In this document: in pieces, positions 38,902 through 49,351 of the stretch | Layout: every line of letters begins with the position of its first letter | How positions within the stretch are numbered: the first letter of the stretch is position 1 | Assembly (NCBI GenBank): GCA_947460975.1 | Contig: CANHGO010000006.1 | Location: 1-64,000, forward strand | Length of the DNA: 64,000 bases | Direction of reading: 5' to 3' | Source of the DNA: Cytophagaceae bacterium | Lineage (GTDB): Bacteria; Bacteroidota; Bacteroidia; Cytophagales; Spirosomataceae | Notes under the pieces: generated by a model | Databases searched by the model: none | What the model was told of the DNA's origin: nothing | What the model saw: only the letters and a program-made list of their open reading frames with translations | Program-made: the position numbers and the translations under genes

Positions 38902-39327
38902 TCAAATTAGATATGCTTGCAGGCTCGCTAGACGCGTGCTTAAAGGAGGAGGTGAATGATTTGAATAATAAAAACTTAACTTTTCAGAGGCTCTTGACCC
39001 ACTCAAATTCAAAAAAGTCAAAGATGGGGACGTCAAAACAGCATCAGCTACTTGATGCTTTTGAATTTTATTACCAGTCTGATCAAAATTGAATTTTAAC
39101 GCGTATCGATCATAAGAGCAACATTTAGCCCGGCTGAATGTAGATGTATTTGCGTGATTAAAATTGGGTTTAGTATTCTTTGAACAACACGAAACCGCCT
39201 TATCAAATGAATATTTTTTATTTCCAGTGAAAAGGCATGTGGACTGAGTATATGAAATACCTAAATTTCCTACTAAAAAGTAGGTAGCTAAATAAACCAA
39301 AAAGAAGCGCTTGATAGCTAATTTCAT
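38902..39327 (-). CDS. Cys-rich secreted protein, possibly HYC_CC_PP family
   Basis: ORF 38902-39345, likely start 39327 (MKLAIKRFFLVYLATYF); VSCCSK and AKCCSYD; adjacent to metal-type TonB receptor. Confidence 0.55.
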   Translation of the reverse strand: MKLAIKRFFLVYLATYFLVGNLGISYTQSTCLFTGNKKYSFDKAVSCCSKNTKPNFNHANTSTFSRAKCCSYDRYALKFNFDQTGNKIQKHQVADAVLTSPSLTFLNLSGSRASEKLSFYYSNHSPPPLSTRLASLQAYLI

Positions 39328-39434
39328 CTCAAAAAATAATGGCACAAATTTACAAATTTTATAGATATTCTATTGAATTGATGAAATTTATGTGCTTTTG
39401 GTTTAAATTATTTAATTTGCACCAACTATTCAAT

Positions 39435-41075
39435 ATGCGTCCTCAATTTAGGTTAATCCTACTGTTTTTTATTTCCTTTATTGGGAGCCTTTCAGCTTTC
39501 GCTCAGAATACTACCTATCGATATTTGGTGCTGTTTAAGGATAAAAACAATAGCCCTTTTTCAATTACGAAACCAGAAACATTTCTAAGTTCCAAGTCTA
39601 TAGAACGTAGAAAAAAAATGAATATTGCCGTACAAGCGCAAGATTTACCGGTTAACCCCAGTTATTTAGACCAATTGAAATCCACAGGGGCAACCATCAT
39701 TTTTCCATTAAAATGGATTAATGGAGCATTGATTTCGCAAAAACCGAGCGACCTTTCCAAAGTATTAAAACTTGAAAATGTGAAAGGTCTTTATTGGAAT
39801 TTCCCTGCGGATTCGAGTGCCAACAATCAAATTAAAAGCAATGGAATCACAGGAACTAAATTATCAAATGCAGATCCAGATTTTGGGAGTTCGCTGACAC
39901 AAGTTTCCCAACTAGGAATCGACATTATGCATGCAAAAGGTTTTCGTGGAGAAAATACCCTGATTACTTTGCTGGATAATGGCTTTTTAAATGCGAATCA
40001 AGTCCCTTACTTGCAGGCCATTTTTACCGAAAAAAGAGTGATTGGCACGCTCACTACAACCCCCAGTTTAAAATCGGTCTATGTAGGAGGTTCCCATGGA
40101 ACGAATGTCCTTAGCACCATTGCCGGTCAATCCCCCGGAAAATTGTTTGGAACAGCCTATTTAGCCAATTTTGCAATGGCGCAAACCGAGGAAGATGGTT
40201 CTGAATTAATCGTCGAAGAAGCAAATTGGCTCAGAGGCGCTGAATGGGCCGATAGCTTAGGAACCGATGTATTAAGTTCATCTTTGGGCTATTCTGAATT
40301 TGACAACTTAAAACATAACCATACCTATGCAGATATGAATGGACGAACAACTTTGGTTTCAAAAGCCGCTGTCTGGGCATCACAAAAAGGGATTATTTGC
40401 ACCATAAGCGCTGGAAACGAAGGAACAAATACATGGAAATACATTTCAGCACCAGCGGATGCCGATTCAATTTTAGCCGTGGGAGCCGTAGACAGATCCG
40501 GTTTAAAAGCGAGTTTTAGCTCATTTGGACCTAGTTTTGATAAAAGAATAAAACCTGATGTTTCTTCTATGGGACTGGGGACTGTGGTTGGCACAACAAG
40601 TGGGACGATTGCCACATCCAATGGAACCTCATTTTCAGCACCCCTCATGGCTGGATTTGCTGCTGGAATGGTCCAAGCTAATCCACGTAATAGTTCTTGG
40701 CAAATCATGGATGCCATCCGAAAATCAGGCAATCAAGCATCTAAACCAGATAATTTATTGGGATACGGAATTCCGAATTTTTTAAAGGCCACCACCATAT
40801 TAAATCCGATATTAGGCGTTGAGCCCATCAATGAAATTGCGGTTCGAATTTATCCTAATCCAGTTAAAATAGGGGAAAAAATCAACATTGATCTACCTAA
40901 AGAAATGGAAATGAAACTTGAGATTTTTAATGCACAAGGGATCATTTTGAATACATTAATCCTAAAACAAATACACGAAGAAATATTCCTTCCGCCACTC
41001 AGCTCGGGCAAGTATTATTTTAGGTTCACGGAAACAAATACCTCCCAAACGATTCCTGTGCTTTATAATTTTTAG
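39435..41075 (+). CDS. S8 family subtilisin-like peptidase with T9SS type A sorting domain
   Basis: ORF 39339-41075; start at 39435 gives signal MRPQFRLILLFFISFIGSLSAFAQ; catalytic TLLDNGF, GGSHGTNV, NGTSFSAPLMAG; C-terminal IYPNPVKIGEKINIDL. Confidence 0.92.
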   Translation: MRPQFRLILLFFISFIGSLSAFAQNTTYRYLVLFKDKNNSPFSITKPETFLSSKSIERRKKMNIAVQAQDLPVNPSYLDQLKSTGATIIFPLKWINGALISQKPSDLSKVLKLENVKGLYWNFPADSSANNQIKSNGITGTKLSNADPDFGSSLTQVSQLGIDIMHAKGFRGENTLITLLDNGFLNANQVPYLQAIFTEKRVIGTLTTTPSLKSVYVGGSHGTNVLSTIAGQSPGKLFGTAYLANFAMAQTEEDGSELIVEEANWLRGAEWADSLGTDVLSSSLGYSEFDNLKHNHTYADMNGRTTLVSKAAVWASQKGIICTISAGNEGTNTWKYISAPADADSILAVGAVDRSGLKASFSSFGPSFDKRIKPDVSSMGLGTVVGTTSGTIATSNGTSFSAPLMAGFAAGMVQANPRNSSWQIMDAIRKSGNQASKPDNLLGYGIPNFLKATTILNPILGVEPINEIAVRIYPNPVKIGEKINIDLPKEMEMKLEIFNAQGIILNTLILKQIHEEIFLPPLSSGKYYFRFTETNTSQTIPVLYNF

Positions 41076-41098
41076 GCTGCAAATTTCTTGTGCGACTA

Positions 41099-42010
41099 TT
41101 ACAACATCGCTGCTCCAAAAACACCAGCACTATCCCCTAATTTCGGTTTAACGATGGGGGTCAATACTTCACCAGAGTTGAAAATATATTTTTTGATTCG
41201 CTCATAGCCTTCGCTATACAACAAATCGATGTTTCCAACTCCCCCACCGATCACAATCACATCGGGATCAATGACGTTAATGATCGTAGAAATAGCTTTC
41301 CCATAATATTCAAATAATCGCTCCATGGTGACTGTCGCATTTGAATCGGAACCCGCTATATAGGCTTGAACAATATCTTTTAATTTCTTTTTATCCCCAG
41401 TTTGTCTTTCATAAAACAATTCTAAGGATGGACCGGCAATGACTTTCTCAACACATCCAGCCTTGCCACAATAACAAGGCTCACCCCCTTCTTCCAAAAT
41501 ATTATGTCCCCATTCGCCACCAATTCCATGAAGCCCATTAATCACCTTACCATTCACCACTAAACCACCGCCAACACCCGTGCCTAAAATAACTCCAAAT
41601 ACTACTTGGGCCTCTTTATTTATTTCCTGAACCGCACCTAAAAGTGCTTCTGCTAACGCAAAGCAATTGGCATCATTGGCCAACACAACTTCACAACCAA
41701 CCACTTTGGCTAAATCGGCGGCCATAGGTTTGCCGTTCATGCTTGTCGTATTGCAATTTTTCATGGTCTGTGAAGCAGGATCCAAAACCCCTGGAGTAGC
41801 AAAACCTAAGCGCGTTGGCCTAAATCCCACTTTTTGACTGACTGAATCAATCAATCTACCCACCTGAGAAATGATATGATCATATCCCTTAATCGATTCT
41901 GTATCAATACGTTCACGTAAAATGACTTGAGTCGGATCATATTGATCTAAAATAGCACATTCAATTTTCGTTCCTCCTAAATCTATCCCCCAATTATATT
42001 TTTTTTCCAT
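41099..42010 (-). CDS. ROK family sugar kinase (glucokinase-like)
   Basis: ORF 41099-42040; likely start 42010; WGIDLGGTKIECAI, GTGVGGGLVVNGKVINGLHGIGGEWGH, CYCGKAGCVE. Confidence 0.92.
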   Translation of the reverse strand: MEKKYNWGIDLGGTKIECAILDQYDPTQVILRERIDTESIKGYDHIISQVGRLIDSVSQKVGFRPTRLGFATPGVLDPASQTMKNCNTTSMNGKPMAADLAKVVGCEVVLANDANCFALAEALLGAVQEINKEAQVVFGVILGTGVGGGLVVNGKVINGLHGIGGEWGHNILEEGGEPCYCGKAGCVEKVIAGPSLELFYERQTGDKKKLKDIVQAYIAGSDSNATVTMERLFEYYGKAISTIINVIDPDVIVIGGGVGNIDLLYSEGYERIKKYIFNSGEVLTPIVKPKLGDSAGVFGAAML

Positions 42011-42014
42011 AGGT

Positions 42015-42944
42015 TTATCGACGATTATCGTCATTTTCAAAAATACTAAAATAACTTAAATATCTACTTGACGCAATTTCACCGTCCTTAACTGCTTGTT
42101 GGACCACACAATGTGGTTCATGCAAATGTAAACAATTATTAAATTTGCACTGTCCCAAAAGTGCCCGCATCTCAGGGAAATAATGGGCTAATTCTTCTTT
42201 TTCTATTTCCATGACCCCAAATTCATTAATCCCTGGGCTATCGATCAAATAAGTATCGGGCCCTAGTTCCCACATCGTTGAATACGTAGTGGTATGAACC
42301 CCTTTTTGGGCAAAATCAGAAATTTCTTTCGTTTTAATATGTAAGGTAGGTGCGACGATATTTAAAAGACTTGATTTACCAACGCCTGAATGACCGGCCA
42401 TCAAAGATACCTTGCCTTCAAACATTTCTTTAAATTCCGAAATGCCCTGATTTAATGGGATTGAAGTAAATAAAACCCCATACCCCAATTCCTGGTATAA
42501 ACCTGCCCACTCAAAAACTTGATCTTTTTCTTCCTCATGTAATAAGTCCATTTTATTGAAAACGATCGTCACCGGAATTCGAAATGCTTCAGCAGTGACT
42601 AAAAACCGATCTAAAAATCCTAAAGATGTTTTGGGGAATTTATAGGTAAATATAAAAATGGCTTGATCTACATTCGCCGCTAATAATTGGCCATGGCTAG
42701 TCTTATGGACAGATTTTCGAATAATATAATTTTGCCTCGGCGAAATTTCTTCAATAACCACCGTTTGATTAGCCTCATCCTCCATGGAGAAAAGCACCTT
42801 ATCTCCCACGGTAATTGGGTTAGAGGTTTTAGGGCCATTCAACTTAAACTTCCCTTTTAATCTAGCTCGATATACCTTTCCCGATTCGGCACGAACTTCA
42901 TACCAAGAGCCTGTTGAACGCATGATGAGACCTTTATTCAGCAT
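42015..42944 (-). CDS. rsgA: Ribosome small subunit-dependent GTPase A
   Basis: 309 aa; OB fold, NKMDLL, GHSGVGKSSLLN circularly permuted GTPase, CKFNNCLHLHEPHCVV zinc site. Confidence 0.96.
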   Translation of the reverse strand: MLNKGLIMRSTGSWYEVRAESGKVYRARLKGKFKLNGPKTSNPITVGDKVLFSMEDEANQTVVIEEISPRQNYIIRKSVHKTSHGQLLAANVDQAIFIFTYKFPKTSLGFLDRFLVTAEAFRIPVTIVFNKMDLLHEEEKDQVFEWAGLYQELGYGVLFTSIPLNQGISEFKEMFEGKVSLMAGHSGVGKSSLLNIVAPTLHIKTKEISDFAQKGVHTTTYSTMWELGPDTYLIDSPGINEFGVMEIEKEELAHYFPEMRALLGQCKFNNCLHLHEPHCVVQQAVKDGEIASSRYLSYFSIFENDDNRR

Positions 42945-44190
42945 ATTTTTGGCCTAAATTTTTTCGTACATAGTTCATGATACATACTGTGGCACCTGCA
43001 TGGGTGGCCACATATTGGCGAGATTGTACTTGTTTTTGGACTAATAAATCTTCAGAAAGATAAATTTCAAGCATTTTTTCTTCTAATTCATGGCTATTTG
43101 CCACAGGAAAAGCTAATCCTACATTCACCAATTCAAGTGCCTCATGGAATTTTTCAAAATTCTTATTTCCAAAAAAGACGGTTGGCCCAAAAACGGCAGC
43201 CTCCAACGTATTATGTAATCCAGCGCCAAAAGCACCGCCAATATAAGCAAATAAGGCCCCTCGGTACAAATAAGATAAGCGACCAACTTCATTCACAAAT
43301 AATACCTGTGCATTTGTATCTAAAGGCACGCCTTTGGAATAGCCTACTTGAATTTCAATCTTTGACTCCCATGATTTTAACGTTGATTCATTAATTTCAT
43401 GTGGCACCACCACCCATTTAAATGGAAATTTACCTGAGTTGATCAGTGGAATTAAACAATCCATATCAGCGTCCCACACGGAACCAAGGACTACAAATTC
43501 GTTCTGGCCAACAAACTCCGAGCATAAAGACCATGTTTGAGCTGAACGAAGATTGGATAATACTCGATCAAATCGCGTATCACCACCCAATGTAACGTGC
43601 TGAATACCAATCTGATTCAACATATCTTTTGACGATTCATCCTGAACAAAAAGCTGGTCAAAAGAAGTTAATATATTCCTAAAGAATCCACCGTACCCTT
43701 TAAAAAACAATTGATCTTTTCTAAAAATGGCTGAAACTAAAATCGTTTTAATACTTCTCTTTTTAAGTTCATGTAAATAGAAATACCAAAATTCATATTT
43801 CACAAAAAATACCATGGACGGATTGACAAGATCCAAAAATCTTTGGCTAGTGGACGACCCATCAAAAGGCAAATAACTTACATAATCAATACCTGGCGCA
43901 TTTTTCCGCACCTCATACCCTGAAGGAGAAAAAAAGGTAACTAAAATAAAATAGTCTGGAAATTCTTCAGAAAATGCGTCGATGATCGGTTTTCCCTGTT
44001 CAAATTCACCCATGGATGCTGTATGAAACCAGGCAACGGGCTTGCTATTATTTTTGAAAGCAGATTCCAGCCCTTCCCAAACATGTTTTTGGCCATAATT
44101 CCATTTCTTAGCCTTGCCATGGAACACAGAAATGAATCCTAAAATCTGCTTATATAAAAACAAGGCAAAAATATACAGCCAAACCCTCAA
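42934..44190 (-). CDS. waaA: 3-deoxy-D-manno-octulosonic acid transferase
   Basis: 418 aa; WFHTASMGEFEQGKPII, LVSAIFRKDQLFFKGYGGFFRN, GGAFGAGLHNTLEAAVFG. Confidence 0.95.
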   Translation of the reverse strand: MRVWLYIFALFLYKQILGFISVFHGKAKKWNYGQKHVWEGLESAFKNNSKPVAWFHTASMGEFEQGKPIIDAFSEEFPDYFILVTFFSPSGYEVRKNAPGIDYVSYLPFDGSSTSQRFLDLVNPSMVFFVKYEFWYFYLHELKKRSIKTILVSAIFRKDQLFFKGYGGFFRNILTSFDQLFVQDESSKDMLNQIGIQHVTLGGDTRFDRVLSNLRSAQTWSLCSEFVGQNEFVVLGSVWDADMDCLIPLINSGKFPFKWVVVPHEINESTLKSWESKIEIQVGYSKGVPLDTNAQVLFVNEVGRLSYLYRGALFAYIGGAFGAGLHNTLEAAVFGPTVFFGNKNFEKFHEALELVNVGLAFPVANSHELEEKMLEIYLSEDLLVQKQVQSRQYVATHAGATVCIMNYVRKNLGQKYAE

Positions 44191-44255
44191 TTTTTCTTAA
44201 ATTTGATGTTGAAACAATAAATTTACAAAATTAGACGAATACCTACATCATCCTT

Positions 44256-44588
44256 ATGCATTGGAACCCATTAACAGACCTTCATCAATTGGATGAAATA
44301 GTTGAAATTTCACAAAATCAACCTGTGGTGATTTTCAAACATAGCACGCGTTGCTCCATTTCGTCGACTGCATTAAGTCGATTTGAGCGAGCTTGGGGAG
44401 ATACTGAAAACGCAGCTTTTTATTTGGATTTGATTGCATATCGACCTATTTCCTTAGAAATTGCCGAAAAATTTGGGATACAACATCAGTCGCCTCAGGC
44501 TTTGGTCATCAGCAAGGGGGCCTGTACCTATTCCGCAACCCATTGGGACATTTCGGTAGACGAATTAAAACCCTATTTGAGCGAATGA
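44256..44588 (+). CDS. ytxJ: Bacillithiol-system redox-active protein YtxJ-like (monothiol)
   Basis: 110 aa; VVIFKHSTRCSISSTALSRFERAW thioredoxin-like with single Cys. Confidence 0.8.
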   Translation: MHWNPLTDLHQLDEIVEISQNQPVVIFKHSTRCSISSTALSRFERAWGDTENAAFYLDLIAYRPISLEIAEKFGIQHQSPQALVISKGACTYSATHWDISVDELKPYLSE

Positions 44589-45412
44589 AAAAATTAATTG
44601 GATTTCTTTTTATTTTTTATTGGTCCTCAACCGTAGTTTGGGCTCAAAGAAAATCAGCACCTAAAGAAACCATAATTCAGGCGCCCAGCTCAACCAATCG
44701 GTCAAAAGTTATTTCCAAAAATAATGTTAGTAATGTTAAAAATACCAATCCTACCGGAATCTTAGCGCTTGGCATTAGCACATCGACGAGTTCAGGAATA
44801 TTTGGAGGAATCACGGCTAGAAAAGTGTGGATTAATAACCCTAAAAGTCAATCCCTTTTTGGACTTGATTTTTCTAACATAAAGGATTACAGAGAGTTTG
44901 ATTCGCCCTATTCTTACAATGGAAGAGGTTATACAGAAGGTAAATTAAATCAGTTGATCGTGATTAGACCAGAATATGGCCGCCAATGGACCTTGTTTAA
45001 AAAACCATCTGAAGGGGGTGCCGCTTTAAAGGGCTTAATCGCTACTGGACCCAATATAGGTATGCAAATGCCTTATCATGTCGACATTTCCTTATCCAAT
45101 CCAGGCACAGGAAAATCATCGATACTATCGATCCCCATGTCACAAACCTACGATAACACCTATCAGCGAACCGTTATTTTAGGTGAAAGTAGTTTTTTCA
45201 AGGGTGCCAGCGAATCTATTTATGTTCCGGGCTGGCATCTAAAAACAGCTTTCAACGTAGAATTAGATACATTTAAACAGAATTATTTAGCTTTGGAAAT
45301 GGGATTTATTGTGGATTATTTTTCCAAGCCTATTGAAATGTTAAACCAAACGCCACAGCGATCGGTTTATACCACTGGATATCTAACCTTTTTCTTTGGA
45401 AAGAGTAAATAA
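44585..45412 (+). CDS. Secreted/outer membrane hypothetical protein
   Basis: ORF 44543-45412; start 44585 gives signal MKKLIGFLFIFYWSSTVVWAQ and overlaps the ytxJ stop by a few bp; C-terminal LTFFFGKSK barrel-like end. Confidence 0.7.
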   Translation: MKKLIGFLFIFYWSSTVVWAQRKSAPKETIIQAPSSTNRSKVISKNNVSNVKNTNPTGILALGISTSTSSGIFGGITARKVWINNPKSQSLFGLDFSNIKDYREFDSPYSYNGRGYTEGKLNQLIVIRPEYGRQWTLFKKPSEGGAALKGLIATGPNIGMQMPYHVDISLSNPGTGKSSILSIPMSQTYDNTYQRTVILGESSFFKGASESIYVPGWHLKTAFNVELDTFKQNYLALEMGFIVDYFSKPIEMLNQTPQRSVYTTGYLTFFFGKSK

Positions 45413-45421
45413 AAATACAAT

Positions 45422-46291
45422 ATGATCGAGTTACCCCAAGTGAATTCAGCCCCTTCCTCAAGAAAGCCAGATTGGCTGCGGGTTAAATTGCCTATTGGTG
45501 AAAAATATACAAATGTTCGGAAAATAGTTGATGAGTATAAATTACATACTATTTGTCAATCAGGGAATTGCCCAAACATGGGCGAGTGTTGGGGAGAAGG
45601 AACGGCCACATTCATGATTTTGGGAAATGTTTGTACTCGGTCATGTACATTTTGTGCTGTGGCGACCGGCAGACCTAACGAATATGATGAAGATGAGCCC
45701 CGCAGAGTTGCTGAAGCAATTCAATTAATGAAGGTAAAGCATGCGGTCATCACGTCGGTCAATCGAGATGAGTTGAAAGATCGTGGTGCTGAAATTTGGT
45801 ATCAAACTGTCCGAGCGGTAAAAGAAACGACTCCGCTAACGACCATTGAAACACTTATTCCGGACACAAAGGGCAATTGGGATGCGTTAATTCGAATGAT
45901 CGAGGGGGGCCAAGAAGTAGTGTCGCATAATATGGAAACCGTAGCGAGATTATACAAATTCGTTCGGCCACAAGCCAAGTATGAGCGAAGTTTAGAACAA
46001 ACGAAGCGTACGAAAGAGTTTGGAAAAAGAACCAAATCTGGACTTATGCTCGGATTAGGAGAAACAAAAGAAGAGGTTTTTCAAGCAATGGATGATTTAG
46101 TTGCCCATGGTTTGGATGTGTTAACGTTGGGTCAATATTTGCAACCAACCAAAATGCACCATGAAGTGATCGAATGGATTCATCCCGAGACATTTTTGAT
46201 GTACAAAGAAGAAGGATTGAAAAGGGGATTAAACTATGTGGAATCAGGAGCTTTAGTACGTTCGTCCTATCACGCTGAAAAACATATCTAA
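45422..46291 (+). CDS. lipA: Lipoyl synthase
   Basis: 289 aa; [36 protein letters not shown]. Confidence 0.98.
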   Translation: MIELPQVNSAPSSRKPDWLRVKLPIGEKYTNVRKIVDEYKLHTICQSGNCPNMGECWGEGTATFMILGNVCTRSCTFCAVATGRPNEYDEDEPRRVAEAIQLMKVKHAVITSVNRDELKDRGAEIWYQTVRAVKETTPLTTIETLIPDTKGNWDALIRMIEGGQEVVSHNMETVARLYKFVRPQAKYERSLEQTKRTKEFGKRTKSGLMLGLGETKEEVFQAMDDLVAHGLDVLTLGQYLQPTKMHHEVIEWIHPETFLMYKEEGLKRGLNYVESGALVRSSYHAEKHI

Positions 46292-46294
46292 TTC

Positions 46295-47479
46295 ATGAAT
46301 AAGCCAGTACAATCCCAGTTTGCGTTTATAATTGCAGGCGGTGGAATGGCCGGTTTATCCTTAGCTTATTACCTTTCAAAAAGTTCTTTAGGTGATTTAC
46401 CTATTTTAATCATTGACCAATTCCCCAAAAATAAAAACGATAAGACCTGGTGTTATTGGTCTGATTGTGAAGAGGAATTCGACAAAATTGCGGAAAAAAG
46501 CTGGGATTCCTTATGGTTTCATAGCCAAAGAAACCAGTCTAAACTACTGAATATCAACCCATTTCAATACAGAAAAATTAATAGTGGCGATTGGTATGCT
46601 CAGGTCAATAAACAATTAGCGACAAAGCCAAACATCCAGTTTTTGAATGCGAAGATTCACTCATTTTTTTACAAAGGAGTAGATGTGTGCGTGAGCACGG
46701 ACCAAGGAGATTTTCATGCATCACAAAAAGTTTTTGATAGCATCAGTCCCTTTGTATGTGATTTTGAAAATTCCGAACATATCAAACAGCACTTTTTAGG
46801 TTGGACCATCGAAAGTCATTTTCCTGTATTCAAACAAGATTCGGCTGATCTATTTGATTTTAGGGTAGCGTTCGACTTAGAATGTGAATTCATGTATGTG
46901 TTGCCCACAAGTCCCAAGAAAGCCTTATTTGAGTATACTTTCTTCTCAGGTAAATTACGAGACAAAAACTACTACCGAGATAAATTGAAAGCCTATTTGT
47001 TAGCCTATTATGGTTTCGGCGAAGATGATTATGACCTTTTAGAGGAAGAATATGGAGTTATCCCGATGCGTCCCTTGGAAGAAAACGCACAAAACTTACA
47101 TGCTAAATTAATTAAGATTGGAACCTCAGGAGGATTTGTCAAATCGACGACTGGATATAGCTTTTTGAGAACTCAGCGCACATTAAAAGTATTAGCCGCC
47201 AACCTGGAGACAAAAAATCACAAAGCTTTTGTCTTAAAAGAACTCAGGTTTAAAAAATGGATGGACAAAGTTTTTTTACAAGTATTTATTGATCAAAAAA
47301 TTGCTGGATCAAAAGTATTTGAATCACTTTTCTTTAAAAATTCCCCTCAGAAAATATTGCGGTTTTTGGAAGAAAAAACAAGTTTACGTGAAGATTTATC
47401 ATTAATGTTCACGGTTCCAACCTTACCGTTTGTATGGGCAGCTGTCAAATTATTTTTCAAAGGAAATAAATTGCCATGA
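46295..47479 (+). CDS. crtY: Lycopene cyclase
   Basis: 394 aa; FAFIIAGGGMAGLSLAYYL, DKTWCYWSD, YGVIPMRP, GTSGGFVKSTTGYSF. Confidence 0.9.
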   Translation: MNKPVQSQFAFIIAGGGMAGLSLAYYLSKSSLGDLPILIIDQFPKNKNDKTWCYWSDCEEEFDKIAEKSWDSLWFHSQRNQSKLLNINPFQYRKINSGDWYAQVNKQLATKPNIQFLNAKIHSFFYKGVDVCVSTDQGDFHASQKVFDSISPFVCDFENSEHIKQHFLGWTIESHFPVFKQDSADLFDFRVAFDLECEFMYVLPTSPKKALFEYTFFSGKLRDKNYYRDKLKAYLLAYYGFGEDDYDLLEEEYGVIPMRPLEENAQNLHAKLIKIGTSGGFVKSTTGYSFLRTQRTLKVLAANLETKNHKAFVLKELRFKKWMDKVFLQVFIDQKIAGSKVFESLFFKNSPQKILRFLEEKTSLREDLSLMFTVPTLPFVWAAVKLFFKGNKLP

Positions 47480-47496
47480 CCATATCCTAAATTCAA

Positions 47497-47528
47497 TTTG
47501 TGGCTCTCTAATATTAATATTAAATTTG
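47497..47528 (+). promoter_or_regulatory. Bacteroidota-type promoter upstream of metK
   Basis: TTTG (47497-47500) - 20 nt - TAAATTTG (47521-47528), matching the TTTG/TAnnTTTG consensus. Confidence 0.65.
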
Positions 47529-47565
47529 CGTATTCTTAAAACTTAATTTATAAACTAATTCACGA

Positions 47566-48822
47566 ATGGCTTATTTATTTACCTCAGAGTCAGTATCCGA
47601 AGGACATCCTGATAAAGTTGCAGACCAAATTTCCGATGCGTTAATTGACCATTTTATGGCTTTTGACCCTACTTCCAAAGTTGCATGTGAAACACTTGTG
47701 ACTACAGGTCAGGTAGTTTTAGCGGGTGAGGTAAATACCACAACCTACTTAGATGTACAAGCCATTACTCGAGAAGTTATTCGTAAAATAGGCTATACCA
47801 AGTCGGAATATATGTTTGAAGCTAATTCTTGCGGTATTCTTTCGGCCATTCACGAGCAATCAGCTGATATCAATCAGGGTGTTGATCGAGCTAATCCAGA
47901 GGACCAAGGAGCGGGAGATCAAGGAATGATGTTTGGCTTTGCAACGAAAGAAACGGACAACTACATGCCATTGGCATTAGATTTGGCTCATAAGATTTTA
48001 CAAGAGTTGTCATCGATTCGCAATAATGAGTCATCTTTAATAGGTTACCTTCGTCCAGATGCGAAATCGCAGGTAACCATTGAATATAGTGATAACCACG
48101 AGCCACAAAGAATTGACACGATTGTTGTTTCGACACAGCATGACGACTTTGCTGCGGAAGCTGATATGTTGGCGAAAATCAAAAAAGATATCGTTGAGAT
48201 TGTGATTCCACGTGTGAAGGCAAAATTAAAGCCTGAGTTACAGGCCTTATTTAATGATGCGATTACCTACCATATTAATCCTACAGGTAAGTTTGTGATT
48301 GGTGGCCCGCATGGCGATACAGGTTTAACGGGACGTAAAATTATCGTAGACACCTACGGTGGAAAAGGAGCCCACGGAGGAGGTGCATTTTCAGGAAAAG
48401 ATCCTTCCAAAGTGGATCGTTCTGCTGCCTATGCAACTAGACATATTGCAAAAAATTTAGTGGCTGCTGGATTGTGTGACCAAGTATTAGTTCAAGTATC
48501 TTATGCGATAGGTGTGGCAAAACCATGTGGTTTATTTATTGACACCTACGGATCAGCTAAAGTTGGTTTAACCGATGGAGAAATCGCTAAAAAAGTAGAA
48601 GCTATTTTTGATATGCGCCCTTACTTTATTGAGCAAAGATTAAAGCTTAGAAATCCTATTTATTCTGAAACTGCAGCTTATGGCCACATGGGCCGTAAAA
48701 ACGAAGTGGTGACGAAACATTTTGTTGGGCCTAATGGTCAAAAGGTGACTAAGGAAGTGGAATTATTTACTTGGGAAAAATTAGATTATGTAGATGCGGT
48801 TAAAAGCGCTTTCAACTTATAA
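47566..48822 (+). CDS. metK: S-adenosylmethionine synthetase
   Basis: 418 aa; [56 protein letters not shown]. Confidence 0.98.
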   Translation: MAYLFTSESVSEGHPDKVADQISDALIDHFMAFDPTSKVACETLVTTGQVVLAGEVNTTTYLDVQAITREVIRKIGYTKSEYMFEANSCGILSAIHEQSADINQGVDRANPEDQGAGDQGMMFGFATKETDNYMPLALDLAHKILQELSSIRNNESSLIGYLRPDAKSQVTIEYSDNHEPQRIDTIVVSTQHDDFAAEADMLAKIKKDIVEIVIPRVKAKLKPELQALFNDAITYHINPTGKFVIGGPHGDTGLTGRKIIVDTYGGKGAHGGGAFSGKDPSKVDRSAAYATRHIAKNLVAAGLCDQVLVQVSYAIGVAKPCGLFIDTYGSAKVGLTDGEIAKKVEAIFDMRPYFIEQRLKLRNPIYSETAAYGHMGRKNEVVTKHFVGPNGQKVTKEVELFTWEKLDYVDAVKSAFNL

Positions 48823-48842
48823 GTGTTTTAAAAATTGCAAAT

Positions 48843-48869
48843 AAAAAAGGGGCTTTCGCCCCTTTTTTA
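48843..48869. terminator. Bidirectional terminator between convergent metK and hpf
   Basis: AAAAAAGGGGC-TTTC-GCCCCTTTTTT. Confidence 0.85.
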
Positions 48870-48872
48870 TGT

Positions 48873-49217
48873 TTAAAATTCAGTCGATATATCAGGCAAG
48901 CGCCCTATTTTTTTTTGATTCGTTTTCGATTTAAATCTTTTAATTTGTTCAGCTAAGGCATTTAATGCCAAATCTAAAGCTTCTTCAAACGACTTGGCTT
49001 TTTCCTTGACAAACAAAATGGCGCCGGGAACGGCCAACTTAATTTCCAGAAATTTTTCTTTGACTTTTCCAACGCCAGTAGAGACTTTTAAAAAAACCTC
49101 ACCACTGGTTATTCGGTCATAAAATGTTTCCAATTTATCTAATTTAGCTTGAATGCTGTCAATTAATTTTTGATCAGCATTGAAGTGAATGGCGTGAACT
49201 TGCACTTTCATAAGCAT
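48873..49217 (-). CDS. hpf: Ribosome hibernation promoting factor / RaiA-like
   Basis: 114 aa; VHAIHFNADQKLIDSIQAKLDKLETFYDRI, SFEEALDLALNALAEQIKRFKSK. Confidence 0.9.
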   Translation of the reverse strand: MLMKVQVHAIHFNADQKLIDSIQAKLDKLETFYDRITSGEVFLKVSTGVGKVKEKFLEIKLAVPGAILFVKEKAKSFEEALDLALNALAEQIKRFKSKTNQKKIGRLPDISTEF

Positions 49218-49351
49218 ACAATTTAAATGGTGGAAAATGCCCCAGGAATCAAATAGGGACTAAAGAAGAAAGAACGTTTGTGATTCGTCTGAAATGTAAA
49301 CGATTTTTAAAAGCTTGTCAAGTTTTACGAACTTTTTATTTTAAGATTCAG

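Noticed and set aside
40325-40732. 135-aa minus-strand ORF opposite the S8 peptidase
   Set aside because: Antisense shadow ORF of a conserved catalytic domain.
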